Source: Rhizobium sp. (GTDB lineage: Bacteria > Pseudomonadota > Alphaproteobacteria > Rhizobiales > Rhizobiaceae). From it: a stretch of DNA of 64,000 nucleotides. Both the position numbers and the translations under genes were made by a program. The notes beneath the pieces are model-generated. The model was given only the letters and a program-made list of their open reading frames with translations, searched no databases and had not been told where the DNA came from. The DNA is taken from positions 124,001 through 188,000 of the forward strand of contig JAHHDR010000035.1 in assembly GCA_019739215.1 (NCBI GenBank), in the 5' to 3' direction. Within the stretch, counting starts at the first letter, position 1; every line of letters begins with the position of its first letter. This document shows, piece after piece, positions 8,581 to 17,303 of the stretch.

Positions 8581-10014
8581 TCATGCCTGCGTGTATGCGG
8601 TCTTCACCACCGTGAAGAATTCGTTGGCGTACTTGCCCTGTTCACGGCTGCCGAAGGAGGAGCCCTTGCGGCCGCCGAAGGGCACGTGGAAGTCGACGCC
8701 GGCGGTGGGCAGATTGACCATCACCATGCCGGCCTCGGAATTGCGCTTGAAATGCGTCGCATGCTTCAGGCTGGTCGTGGCGATGCCCGACGACAGGCCG
8801 AAGGGCGTGTCGTTGGCCGTGGCGAGCGCCTCGTCATAGTCCTTGACCCGGATGACAGCAGCGACCGGTCCGAAGATTTCCTCGCGGGCGATGCGCATCT
8901 GGTTGCTGACCTCGGTAAACAGTGCCGGCTGGAGATAGAAGCCAGGCGTCGCGCGATTGAGCAGTTCGCCGCCGAAGGCGAGCTTGGCACCTTCCTTGCG
9001 GCCGATGTCGATATAGTCGGTATCCTGCTTGAGCTGGCTCTGGTCGACGACCGGACCGACATGGCTGTCCTTCTCCATCGCATGGCCGACATTGATCTTG
9101 CCGAGACGCTCGGTGAGAGCGGCCACGAACTTGTCATGGATGCCTTCGGTGACGATGATGCGCGAGGACGCCGTGCAGCGCTGGCCGGTGGCGAAGAAGC
9201 CGGAATTGGCGGCAGCCTCGACGGCGACCGTCAGATCGGCGTCGTCGAGCACGACGAACGGGTTCTTGCCGCCCATCTCGAGCTGGAACTTGCGGTTATG
9301 CTCGATCGAGGCGAGCGCGACGCGCTTGCCCGTGCCGGTCGAGCCGGTGAAGGTGAGGCCGGCGAGATCCGGGCTGTCGAGCATGGCCTGGCCGACGACC
9401 GAGCCCTTGCCCATGACGAGATTGAGAACACCCTTAGGCAGGCCGGCGCGGTGCAGGATGTCGACGATCGCCCAGGCCGATCCGGGAACCAGTTCGGCTG
9501 GCTTGAAGACGATGGTGTTGCCATAGGCCAGCGCCGGGGCGATCTTCCAGGCGGGGATGGCGATCGGGAAGTTCCAGGGCGTAATGATGCCTACAACGCC
9601 GACCGGTTCGCGGGTGATCTCCACGCCGATGCCAGGACGCGCCGAAGGCACGGTCTCGCCGGTCAGCCGCAGGGTTTCGCCAGCGTAGAAGTCGAAGATC
9701 TGGGCCGCGCGGATGACCTCGCCGGTGCCCTCGGGCAGCGTCTTGCCTTCTTCGCGGGAGAGCAGCGCGCCCAGTTCGTCCTTGCGCGCCAGGATCTCGT
9801 CGGCGGTCTTCTTCAGGATCGCGTGGCGCTCGAGGATGCCGGAGCGCGACCAGGCCGGGAAGGCGGCCTTGGCGGCTGCGATGGCATTCTTCATGTCATC
9901 GGCGGTGCCACGGGCATATTCGCCGACGACTTCATTGGTATCGGACGGATTGATGTTCGGGATCGCGTCGCCACCGGTCCATTCGCCGGCGATGAGGTTC
10001 TGGTGCAGAGCCAT
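8581..10014 (-). CDS. NAD(P)-dependent aldehyde dehydrogenase, probably 2-oxoglutarate semialdehyde dehydrogenase
   Basis: A 477-residue ALDH-superfamily enzyme. Catalytic residues are visible: Asn148 in TPWNFP, Glu246 in QLEMGGKNP and Cys280 in TGQRCTASSR, plus the cofactor motif FTGSTGTGK at 222-230. Its position between gguC (2-keto-3-deoxyarabonate dehydratase family) and an arabonate dehydratase points to oxidation of 2-oxoglutarate semialdehyde to 2-oxoglutarate. That is the last step of the non-phosphorylative pentose route and feeds the TCA cycle. Family membership is certain; the substrate is inferred from context. It lies 26 bases after gguC. Confidence 0.88.
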   Translation of the reverse strand: MALHQNLIAGEWTGGDAIPNINPSDTNEVVGEYARGTADDMKNAIAAAKAAFPAWSRSGILERHAILKKTADEILARKDELGALLSREEGKTLPEGTGEVIRAAQIFDFYAGETLRLTGETVPSARPGIGVEITREPVGVVGIITPWNFPIAIPAWKIAPALAYGNTIVFKPAELVPGSAWAIVDILHRAGLPKGVLNLVMGKGSVVGQAMLDSPDLAGLTFTGSTGTGKRVALASIEHNRKFQLEMGGKNPFVVLDDADLTVAVEAAANSGFFATGQRCTASSRIIVTEGIHDKFVAALTERLGKINVGHAMEKDSHVGPVVDQSQLKQDTDYIDIGRKEGAKLAFGGELLNRATPGFYLQPALFTEVSNQMRIAREEIFGPVAAVIRVKDYDEALATANDTPFGLSSGIATTSLKHATHFKRNSEAGMVMVNLPTAGVDFHVPFGGRKGSSFGSREQGKYANEFFTVVKTAYTQA

Positions 10015-10040
10015 GTTCTTTCTCCAGATTGATTAGGTGA

Positions 10041-11036
10041 TCAAAGTTGCCGGACGGATATCTGCTCTTCTGCGGCGATCTTCAACGGGTTGCGCAGCGC
10101 AAGGCCGAATTCAGGCACTTCGATCTCGAAGATATCGCCCTCTTGCGGCTTGATGCCGTCGGCGAAGCTGAGCGTGGCCGTGCCGAACATGTGGACATGG
10201 ACGTCGCCCGGCTGGCGGAACAGGCCGTATTTGAAATGGTGGTACTCGAGGTTGGCGAATGTATGCGACATGTTCGCTTCGCCCGACAGGAAGGGCTTTT
10301 CGAAGATGACCTCACCATTTCGGCGGATGCGCGACGTGCCGCGGATATCGTCCGGCGGCGTGCCGATGCGGATCTCGGGGCCGAAGCTCGCCTGGCGCAG
10401 CTTGGAATGGGCGAGGTAGAGATAGTTGATCCGCTCGGTGACGTGATCGGAAAATTCGTTGGACACGGCAAAGCCGACCCGGAACGGGGTGCCGTCGCCA
10501 GCGATGACATAGATGCCGGCCATCTCGGGTTCTTCGCCGCCATCGAGCGCGAAGGAGGGCGAGAGGAGGGGCTGTTCGCCGGCCACTGCCTGGGTGCCGT
10601 TGCCCTTGTAGAACCATTCCGGCTGCACACCCTTTTCGCCCGCTTTCGGCTTGCCGTTCTCGAGGCCCATGCGGAACATCTTCATCGAGTCGGTGAGGGT
10701 TTCCTCGGCTGCTTCGACGGTCTTCTTGTGCATGGAGTCGCGGGTCGCGGCCGAGCCGAGATGGGTGAGGCCGGTGCCGGTCAGGTGCAGATGCGCCGGA
10801 TCGGGGTGAGTGACCGGCGGCAGGAAGCGGCCTTCGTCCCTGACCCGGGCGAGATCGACGACATCGCCGAGGCCGTGCGCGCTGATGACATCGGCAAGCG
10901 GCTTGCCGGCGTCTGCCGCTTCCATCGCCAGCGCATAGACGCTGGCCGCACCCTTGACCGCGCGGGCGTCGCCGCCGGCTTCGCGGGCCGCCACCGTGAT
11001 GCTGCCATCGGAATTTCTGATCTGGGAAACCAGCAC
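10041..11036 (-). CDS. gguC: GguC / AraD1-family protein (FAH superfamily), probable 2-keto-3-deoxy-L-arabonate dehydratase
   Basis: A 331-residue protein of the fumarylacetoacetate hydrolase superfamily, matching the gguC position and length in the Agrobacterium chvE-gguABC locus. Acidic clusters for the divalent metal are visible (GGEEPEMAGIYV, SNEFSDHVTE), as are GGEANMSH-like and YHHFKYGLFR segments of the C-terminal half. The start is set at GTG 11036, which has AAGGAT 6 bases upstream; a TTG 7 codons earlier lacks one. AraD1 members convert 2-keto-3-deoxyarabonate to 2-oxoglutarate semialdehyde, which suits the aldehyde dehydrogenase and dehydratase that follow. Confidence 0.85.
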   Translation of the reverse strand: MLVSQIRNSDGSITVAAREAGGDARAVKGAASVYALAMEAADAGKPLADVISAHGLGDVVDLARVRDEGRFLPPVTHPDPAHLHLTGTGLTHLGSAATRDSMHKKTVEAAEETLTDSMKMFRMGLENGKPKAGEKGVQPEWFYKGNGTQAVAGEQPLLSPSFALDGGEEPEMAGIYVIAGDGTPFRVGFAVSNEFSDHVTERINYLYLAHSKLRQASFGPEIRIGTPPDDIRGTSRIRRNGEVIFEKPFLSGEANMSHTFANLEYHHFKYGLFRQPGDVHVHMFGTATLSFADGIKPQEGDIFEIEVPEFGLALRNPLKIAAEEQISVRQL

Positions 11037-11141
11037 GTTCTTATCCTTTCGTGACAAGCCTACGGCTGTCGCGGAAACGGATATCCGCGATGCCGGGGCC
11101 TGCGATGTGAGAGGCGAGGGGCTGTCGGCCCCCGGGAATCC

Positions 11142-12350
11142 TCAGCCTTTTCTCTTGTTGTAGACGTCGAAATAGACGGCGAGCAGCAGGACCAGTCCCT
11201 TGACCAGCTGCTGGTAGTCGATCGAGAGTCCCATGATCGACATGCCGTTGTTCATGACGCCCATGATGAATGCGCCGATCACCGCGCCGGTGATCTTGCC
11301 GACACCGCCAGAAGCCGACGCGCCGCCGATGAAGCAGGCGGCGATGACGTCGAGTTCGATGCCGACGCCTGCCTTCGGGGTCGCCGAATTGAGGCGCGCC
11401 GCGATGATCATGCCGGCGAGTGCCGCCAGCACGCCCATGTTGACGAAGGCGAGAAAGGTCAGCCGCTCGGTATTGATGCCCGAGAGCTTGGCCGCCTTCT
11501 CGTTGCCGCCCATCGCGTAGACGCGGCGGCCGATGGTCGAACGGGTGGTGATGAAGGTGTAGATTGCGATCAGGATGCCCATGATGACCAGCACGTTGGG
11601 CAGGCCGCGATAGGTCGAAAGCTGGTAGCCGAGGAAGACGGCGACGACGCTGATGATCCCCATCTGCATCAGGAAGAACGCATAGGGCTCGTTCTCCGTG
11701 CCATGCGCGTCGTTTCGGCGGCGATCACGGAAGCCGTAATAGATCGCCAGCCCCACCAGGACCAGCACGAGGATGAGCGCCAGGTAGTTCTTGATCAGGC
11801 TGGTCGCCGGGTCGGTGAAGGACAGGAAATCCGGAACGAACCCGGTCGAGAGCATTCCGAAGTCCTTCGGGAACGGGCCGAGCGGACGGTTGGAGAGCAC
11901 GAGATAGGTGAGCCCGCGGAAAACCAGCATGCCGGCCAGCGTGACGATGAAGGCCGGGATCTTCTGGTAGGCGATCCAGTAGCCCTGTGCTGCGCCGGCA
12001 AGGCCGCCAATGATGAGACACAGCGGAATGACGATGGAGAAGTGCCAGCCGAACTTGACCAGCATGATCGCCGACACGCCGCCGATGAAGGCCGCGATCG
12101 ATCCGACGGACAGGTCGATATGCCCGGCCACGATGATCAGCAGCATGCCGAGCGCCATGATGACGATGAAGGAATTCTGCAGGATCAGGTTGGTCAGGTT
12201 GACCGGGCGGAAAAGCACGCCACCGGTGATGACCTGGAAGAACAGCATGATGGCGACAAGCGCGATCAGCAGGCCATATTCGCGGATGTTCTTGCGGAAA
12301 TACTCTCCGAAGCCCGGCGTCGATTTTTCTTGGGTGGTATCGGAGACCAT
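11142..12350 (-). CDS. gguB: Sugar ABC transporter permease GguB (MmsB family)
   Basis: A 402-residue inner-membrane permease for the sugar bound by ChvE. About ten membrane segments are visible. The family motif LLIIVAGHIDLSVGSIAAF is near residues 70-88, and YAMGGNEKAAKLSGINTERL lies in the C-terminal half. The start codon shares one base with the gguA stop (TAATG), so the two are translationally coupled. It is separated from gguC by a 105-base gap containing only a short GC hairpin. Confidence 0.92.
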   Translation of the reverse strand: MVSDTTQEKSTPGFGEYFRKNIREYGLLIALVAIMLFFQVITGGVLFRPVNLTNLILQNSFIVIMALGMLLIIVAGHIDLSVGSIAAFIGGVSAIMLVKFGWHFSIVIPLCLIIGGLAGAAQGYWIAYQKIPAFIVTLAGMLVFRGLTYLVLSNRPLGPFPKDFGMLSTGFVPDFLSFTDPATSLIKNYLALILVLVLVGLAIYYGFRDRRRNDAHGTENEPYAFFLMQMGIISVVAVFLGYQLSTYRGLPNVLVIMGILIAIYTFITTRSTIGRRVYAMGGNEKAAKLSGINTERLTFLAFVNMGVLAALAGMIIAARLNSATPKAGVGIELDVIAACFIGGASASGGVGKITGAVIGAFIMGVMNNGMSIMGLSIDYQQLVKGLVLLLAVYFDVYNKRKG

Positions 12351-13885
12351 TAGTGCTTCTCCCCGGAGCGCATGATGGCGCGCATGATTGTTTCTTGGCT
12401 TGCTTCGGCTTTGGAAAGCTCGGCGACGATGCGGCCTTCATTCATCACGTAGATGCGGTCGCAGGTGCCGAGCAGTTCGGGCATTTCCGATGATATCATC
12501 AGAATGCCCTTACCCTCTGCGGCAAGCTGGTTGATGATGGTGTAGATTTCATACTTTGCGCCGACGTCGATGCCGCGCGTCGGCTCATCGAGGATCAGGA
12601 CCTCGGGATTGGTGAACAGCCACTTGGACAGCACGACCTTCTGCTGGTTGCCGCCCGAGAGATTGACGGTCTCCTGGTAGATCGAATGCGAGCGGATCCG
12701 CAGCCGGGAGCGATAGTCGGTCGCGACTTTGCGCTCCTGGTGTTCGTCGATCACGCCGAGACTGGCGACCGACTTGAGGTTGGCGAGTGTGGTGTTGTGC
12801 ATGATGTTGTTGATCAGCACGAGGCCGAGCTGCTTGCGGTCCTCGGTCACATAGGCGAGACCGGCGTCGATGGCCTTGGGAATGGTGCTGACATCGACCG
12901 GCTTGCCGTGCATCCGCACGTCGCCTGATATCTTGTGGCCCCAGGAACGGCCGAAGATGCTCATCGCGGTTTCGGTCCGTCCGGCGCCCATCAGGCCGGC
13001 AATACCGACGACTTCGCCAGCCCGAACCGTGAAGTTGACGTCATGCAGGAATTTCCGGTCGCGGTGGTTCTGGTGGTACACGTTCCAGTTCTTCACCTCG
13101 AGCAGCGTCTCGCCGATCGGCACGTCGCGCGGGGGGTAGCGGTCTTCCATGTCACGGCCGACCATGCCTTTGATGATCCGGTCTTCCGTCACGTCGCCGC
13201 CATGGGCGTCGAGCGTCTCGACCGTGCCGCCGTCGCGAAGGATGGTGATCTGGTCGGCGACCTTGCGGATCTCGTTGAGCTTGTGGGAGATGATGATCGA
13301 CGTCAGGCCCTGCTTGCGGAATTCCATCAGCAACTTGAGCAGCGCATCGGAATCCGTTTCGTTGAGCGACGCGGTGGGCTCGTCGAGGATCAGCAGCCGG
13401 ACCTTCTTGGAAAAGGCCTTGGCGATTTCCACCAACTGCTGCTTGCCGACGCCGATATCGGTGATCAGTGTTGTCGGTGGCTCCTTGAGCCCGACCTTGT
13501 CGAGCAGTTCCCTGGTGCGGGAATAGGTCGCCGGCCAGTTGATGACACCCTTCGTGGCGACCTCGTTGCCGAGGAAGATGTTTTCGGCGATCGACAGAAG
13601 CGGCACCAGCGCCAATTCCTGGTGGATGATGATGATGCCGAGATGCTCGCTGTCCGAAATGGTGGAGAACCGGCGGGGCTGACCGTCATAGACGATCTCG
13701 CCGTCATAGGTTCCGGCCGGATACACACCGCTCAGGACCTTCATCAGGGTCGACTTGCCGGCACCGTTCTCGCCGACGAGCGCGTGGATCTCGCCCTCAC
13801 GAACCTTGAAGCTCACCCGGTCCAAAGCCTTGACGCCCGGGAAGGTCTTCGTGATGTCCCGCATTTCGAGGATAATGTTACTCAT
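12350..13885 (-). CDS. gguA: Sugar ABC transporter ATP-binding protein GguA (two nucleotide-binding domains)
   Basis: A 511-residue dimeric-type ATPase with two ABC domains. The first has Walker [10 protein letters not shown], the signature region [14 protein letters not shown] and Walker [12 protein letters not shown]. The second has the degenerate Walker [10 protein letters not shown] usual in this family, signature LSGGNQQKV and Walker [15 protein letters not shown]. It energises GguB-mediated import of ChvE ligands. The start [11 protein letters not shown] is chosen over an upstream in-frame ATG because it matches family N-termini. It follows the chvE hairpin by about 70 bases. Confidence 0.92.
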   Translation of the reverse strand: MSNIILEMRDITKTFPGVKALDRVSFKVREGEIHALVGENGAGKSTLMKVLSGVYPAGTYDGEIVYDGQPRRFSTISDSEHLGIIIIHQELALVPLLSIAENIFLGNEVATKGVINWPATYSRTRELLDKVGLKEPPTTLITDIGVGKQQLVEIAKAFSKKVRLLILDEPTASLNETDSDALLKLLMEFRKQGLTSIIISHKLNEIRKVADQITILRDGGTVETLDAHGGDVTEDRIIKGMVGRDMEDRYPPRDVPIGETLLEVKNWNVYHQNHRDRKFLHDVNFTVRAGEVVGIAGLMGAGRTETAMSIFGRSWGHKISGDVRMHGKPVDVSTIPKAIDAGLAYVTEDRKQLGLVLINNIMHNTTLANLKSVASLGVIDEHQERKVATDYRSRLRIRSHSIYQETVNLSGGNQQKVVLSKWLFTNPEVLILDEPTRGIDVGAKYEIYTIINQLAAEGKGILMISSEMPELLGTCDRIYVMNEGRIVAELSKAEASQETIMRAIMRSGEKH

Positions 13886-13954
13886 AGTTCCGTCATTCCA
13901 CCGCGACAGGCGCATCTGCGCCGCCGGGGACTATTGGATTTCACGCCAGAAGCG

Positions 13955-13983
13955 AAAAGAGGTCCGCACGATGTGCGGACCTC
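13955..13983 (-). terminator. Strong stem-loop between chvE and gguA (partial terminator or stabiliser)
   Basis: GAGGTCCGCAC (13959-13969) and GTGCGGACCTC (13973-13983) form a perfect 11-base-pair stem with a 3-base loop. On the minus strand it is followed by TTTTCGCTTCT. It lies 13 bases after the chvE stop. As in the xyl operon, it would let the binding-protein message accumulate above the transporter message. Confidence 0.75.
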
Positions 13984-13996
13984 CCGATGGAAGTGA

Positions 13997-15067
13997 TCAG
14001 TTGTCGATCTGTTCGGCAGTGTAGTAGCCGGAGCTGACCAGGATGTCCTTGACGTTGGCCTTGTCGGCGGAGACAGGCTTCAGCAGGTAGGACGGAACGA
14101 CCTTGACGCCGTTGTCGTAGGTCTTGGTGTCGTTGACCTCGGGCTCCTTGCCTTCCATGATCGCGTTGACCATGCCGACAGTGACCTTCGCCAGTTCGCG
14201 CGTGTCCTTGAACACGGTCGAATACTGTTCGTCCGAGAGGATAGACTTGACCGAGGGGAGTTCCGCGTCCTGGCCGGTGACAACAGGCATCGGCATGTCG
14301 CCAGAACCGTAGCCAACGCCCTTCACGGCCGACAGGATGCCGATCGACAGGCCGTCATAGGGCGACAGAACGCCATGGACCTTGTCGTCGGTGTAGGTCG
14401 ATGAAAGCAGGTTTTCCATGCGGGCTTGCGCCACGGCGCCATCCCAGCGCAGGGTGCCGACCTGGTCCATGCCCTGCTGGCCGGACTTGACGGCGATGTC
14501 GCCGGAGTCGATCAGCGGCTGCAGCACGCTCATGGCGCCGTCATAGAAGAAGAAGGCGTTGTTATCATCAGGCGAGCCGCCGAAGAGCTCGACGTTCCAC
14601 GGCTTGGTGTCCGGGAACTTCGCCTTGAGGCCGTCGACGAGCGACGTGGCCTGAAGCACGCCGACCTGGAAGTTGTCGAAGGTGGCGTAGTAGTCGACAT
14701 TGCCGGAATCGCGGATCAGGCGGTCATAGGCGATGACCTTGACGCCCGCGTCATGGGCCTTCTGGAGGATGTCCGAGAGCGTGGTGCCGTCGATGGCGGC
14801 GACCACAAGCACCTTGGCGCCCTTCGTAACCATGTTCTCGATCTGGGCGAGCTGGTTCGGGATGTCGTCATCGGCAAACTGGAGGTCGGGCGTGTAGCCG
14901 GCGTCCTTGAACAGCTTTTCCATGGTCTCGCCGTCCGAGATCCAGCGGGTGGAGGTCTTGGTCGGCATCGAGATGCCGACGACGCCCTTGTCCTGCGCGA
15001 AGACAGGCGCGACAAAGGACGCAATCGACATGGCTGCGGCAGCAAGCAGCGAGGTTACGAGTTTCAT
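13997..15067 (-). CDS. chvE: Multiple sugar-binding periplasmic protein ChvE
   Basis: A 356-residue periplasmic aldose-binding protein. In Agrobacterium the homologue binds glucose, galactose, arabinose, xylose and sugar acids, feeds GguAB, and also signals to VirA. The signal peptide spans residues 1-24 ([19 protein letters not shown]). Similarity to Agrobacterium ChvE is very strong by eye: [49 protein letters not shown] and [18 protein letters not shown]. The start is set by GGGAGAG just upstream; a longer frame begins 25 codons earlier without support. No vir genes are in the window, so a catabolic role is the safe reading. Confidence 0.94.
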   Translation of the reverse strand: MKLVTSLLAAAAMSIASFVAPVFAQDKGVVGISMPTKTSTRWISDGETMEKLFKDAGYTPDLQFADDDIPNQLAQIENMVTKGAKVLVVAAIDGTTLSDILQKAHDAGVKVIAYDRLIRDSGNVDYYATFDNFQVGVLQATSLVDGLKAKFPDTKPWNVELFGGSPDDNNAFFFYDGAMSVLQPLIDSGDIAVKSGQQGMDQVGTLRWDGAVAQARMENLLSSTYTDDKVHGVLSPYDGLSIGILSAVKGVGYGSGDMPMPVVTGQDAELPSVKSILSDEQYSTVFKDTRELAKVTVGMVNAIMEGKEPEVNDTKTYDNGVKVVPSYLLKPVSADKANVKDILVSSGYYTAEQIDN

Positions 15068-15248
15068 GTGGGTTCTCTCCCTGGGTTGTAGTCGAGCGGC
15101 GCGGGCCCTCATTCCGGCATAACCGGAGGTCGTCAGGCTCACCGACTCTGCGGACGTGCCTTTTCAAGGGCTTATGACAGCAGAAATTGCAACGAGCCGG
15201 GTTTTCCTCCCACGCGCCGGCTGCAAACTGCATCCGAACTCATATACC

Positions 15249-15254
15249 TGTCAA
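15249..15254 (-). promoter_or_regulatory. -35-like TTGACA for the chvE operon
   Basis: TTGACA on the minus strand, directly downstream of the presumed LysR site. The matching -10 is poor (GCAGTT or CAGTTT), as expected of an activator-dependent promoter. The leader would be about 150 bases. Confidence 0.35.
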
Positions 15255-15261
15255 ATAAAAT

Positions 15262-15296
15262 ACGCATAGATTAGTATACCGATTATGCTATAATCC
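15262..15296. promoter_or_regulatory. Presumed GbpR (LysR-type) binding region
   Basis: An A/T-rich stretch with the interrupted inverted repeat GATTA (15269-15273) / TAATC (15291-15295), between divergent gbpR and chvE and just upstream of the chvE -35. Position and dyad suit a LysR site; the exact boundaries are inference. Confidence 0.4.
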
Positions 15297-15328
15297 TCAA
15301 AAAGTCATACTTTTCAATTGGAAGCGAT

Positions 15329-16354
15329 ATGCCGACCGAGCGCGGAAAAAGGCAGGATGGTTATTTCGCAGGCAGGATTCCGGGCTATCAGCCTGAAAAA
15401 GAGGGTGATTTCCTAATCAAGGCAGGGCTAAAGCTCTCGCATCTGAGGCTCATCCTGGCCATTGCCGACTCGGGGCAGGTGAGTGCGGCGGCAGAGGCGC
15501 TCAGCATATCCCAGCCGGCCGCATCGCGGATGCTGCACGAGGTTGAATCGCTGCTGAAGGCGCCCCTGTGCCAGCGCGCGGCCCGGGGTGTCGAGATGAC
15601 CCGGTTCGGCAATGCCATGGCGAAGCGCGCCCGTGCCATCCTGCTCGAGATCCGCGAGGCGGGCCGCGAGATCACCGAACTCAAGACCGGCTATGGCGGA
15701 TCGGTCAATGTCGGTTCTGTGACGGGGCCGGCGATCGGGCTCGCGGTGCCGGCGATCAAGCGGGTTCGCGGCATGTATCCGGCGATCCAGATCAACTGTC
15801 ACGTCGAGGCCAGCAACATGCTGGCGCGCGAACTCCTCTCGGCGCGCTACGACTTCGTCATCGGGCGGCTGCCTGATGAGTTCAATCCGCGTGATTTCGA
15901 GGCGCGGCCGCTCGGCCACGAGACGTCCTGCCTGATCGTCCGGACGGGCCACCCGTTGCTCGACATGCTCGCAGCGGGGCTCGACGATCTGCGGCATTAC
16001 GAATGGGTGTTCCAGCCGCATGGTGCCCTGCTGCGGCGCTCCATCGAGCGGCTGTTCATCGATTCCAACGTGCCGCTTCCGGACAATATCGTCAGTACCC
16101 CATCGGTGCTGCTGACGATGGCGATGGTGGTCAAGAGCGATGCGGTGGCGCCGATCTCGCGCGAGGTCGCCGAGTTCATCGCCGGAACGTCTGGCCGCAT
16201 CGGCGATATCGCGATCCTGGAAACAGATTTCGAGATCGGCCTCGAACCCTACAGCCTGATCACCGCCCGCGGCCGCGGCCTGCCGCCATCGGCGCGGTTG
16301 CTGCACGATCTGATCCTCGAGGAGAATGGCCGGAGCCAGCCTCGATCGCTATGA
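15329..16354 (+). CDS. gbpR: LysR-family regulator, GbpR-like (regulator of chvE)
   Basis: A 341-residue LysR-type regulator. The N-terminal helix-turn-helix is visible at about residues 32-80 (LSHLRLILAIADSGQVSAAA, then LSISQPAASRMLHEVE). The co-inducer domain begins near residue 120 (GSVNVGSVTGPAIG). Its divergent position next to chvE matches gbpR of Agrobacterium, which controls chvE in response to sugars. The first about 30 residues before the HTH are unusually long, so the true start could be further in; GGAAG precedes the ATG used. Function is inferred from synteny plus family. Confidence 0.85.
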   Translation: MPTERGKRQDGYFAGRIPGYQPEKEGDFLIKAGLKLSHLRLILAIADSGQVSAAAEALSISQPAASRMLHEVESLLKAPLCQRAARGVEMTRFGNAMAKRARAILLEIREAGREITELKTGYGGSVNVGSVTGPAIGLAVPAIKRVRGMYPAIQINCHVEASNMLARELLSARYDFVIGRLPDEFNPRDFEARPLGHETSCLIVRTGHPLLDMLAAGLDDLRHYEWVFQPHGALLRRSIERLFIDSNVPLPDNIVSTPSVLLTMAMVVKSDAVAPISREVAEFIAGTSGRIGDIAILETDFEIGLEPYSLITARGRGLPPSARLLHDLILEENGRSQPRSL

Positions 16355-16379
16355 CGCGATCCGCACAGGAGATGCCCGC

Positions 16380-16835
16380 ATGCCGGTATTTGGCAAGACC
16401 TTGTTCGAGACCGTGCTCGACGGGATCGAAGTCGAAGCAACCGAGGAGGACGAGGACGACCAGGACGATCAGGACATTCCGGTCCGCCGTCCGCGGATCG
16501 TCGCGCATTTCCTTGCAGACACATCCTATGGAGAGAGAGCGGACGAACGCCCGCTCGGCGAACTCTACGAGGATTTCGGGGAGCCGCCGACGTCGGAGCC
16601 GGACACTCCGGCCCCACCCCCGCCGCCTGTCTGGCTCGACCGGCTGTCGGAAAGCAGTGTCGGGGCGGATCTCGGGCTTGTTGCGGGAATGAGCCGTCCG
16701 GAAATCCGGGAGAAACGGCGCCTGTTTGCCCGCGCCAACCATCCGGACGGCGTGGCCGAGCAATTCCGCGACGCTGCGACAATCCGCATGACGATCGCCA
16801 ACAGGCTTGCCGACGAAGCGTTGCGGCGGGCCTAG
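16380..16835 (+). CDS. J-domain-like protein with acidic, proline-rich N-terminus
   Basis: A 151-residue protein. Residues about 19-32 are strongly acidic (EEDEDDQDDQD), a Pro-rich linker (TPAPPPPPVW) follows near residue 80, and the C-terminal about 45 residues resemble a short J-domain: RRLFARANHPDGV carries the HPD tripeptide, then AATIRMTIANRLADEAL could be helix III. J-domains stimulate Hsp70 (DnaK) ATPase, so a co-chaperone or adaptor role is possible. AGGAG precedes the start. It begins 26 bases after gbpR, and its stop overlaps the convergent membrane-protein gene by 4 bases. Confidence 0.6.
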   Translation: MPVFGKTLFETVLDGIEVEATEEDEDDQDDQDIPVRRPRIVAHFLADTSYGERADERPLGELYEDFGEPPTSEPDTPAPPPPPVWLDRLSESSVGADLGLVAGMSRPEIREKRRLFARANHPDGVAEQFRDAATIRMTIANRLADEALRRA

Positions 16836-17134
16836 GATTTGTCCTCGGGCTTCGGGTTTTCCCGCACGGTCTCCGGTTCGTCTGCCGGCTCGTCGTCCGG
16901 GCGGATCACGGGTTCCTGCTTCGGGGGCGGATTGTAGGTCAGGAACAGCACATAGATGCAGTAGACGGCCGCCGCGCCTGACAGGACACCCCAGAAGCCA
17001 TCGCCATTGTAGATTTCGATGCCCGCCCAGAACAGGACGGAAATGCAGATCGCCAGCCGTACGCCCAGCGGACGGTAGAAGTCGGAATCGGTGTCGATCA
17101 GGTAGAAGGGCGGTTTCTGCTTCTTGTCGGTCAT
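16832..17134 (-). CDS. Small membrane protein with two membrane segments, unknown function
   Basis: A 100-residue protein. A short polar N-terminus (MTDKKQKPPFYLIDTDSDFY) is followed by two membrane segments (about residues 25-45 and 50-68) and an acidic, Pro-rich C-terminal tail (DDEPADEPETVRENPKPED). GGAGGACAG lies immediately before the start, which supports this start over a longer frame. I recognise no named family. It is convergent with the J-domain-like gene, with stop codons sharing CTAG. Confidence 0.6.
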   Translation of the reverse strand: MTDKKQKPPFYLIDTDSDFYRPLGVRLAICISVLFWAGIEIYNGDGFWGVLSGAAAVYCIYVLFLTYNPPPKQEPVIRPDDEPADEPETVRENPKPEDKS

Positions 17135-17222
17135 CTGTCCTCCGGGGCTGAGGACAGATGCCATGCCGAAAGCGGGGGTGCAAGAGCCGGCGCGGAACAG
17201 GTCTGCACTCAACGTCAAAATA

Positions 17223-17262
17223 GAACAGGCATTCCAATTCCTTTCAATTGATCTGCCTGTTC
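17223..17262. promoter_or_regulatory. Perfect 9-base inverted repeat upstream of idhA
   Basis: GAACAGGCA (17223-17231) and TGCCTGTTC (17254-17262) are exact reverse complements with a 22-base spacer, so the arm centres are 31 bases apart (three helical turns). The element ends about 40 bases before the idhA start and probably overlaps its promoter. Confidence 0.55.
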
Positions 17263-17303
17263 CGCTTTGCTACATCAGCGGGACATTCAGGCGAGGAAAT
17301 CCA

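Noticed and set aside
8686..10032. 448-residue plus-strand frame over the aldehyde dehydrogenase
   Set aside because: Shadow frame with no domain; the minus strand encodes a complete ALDH.
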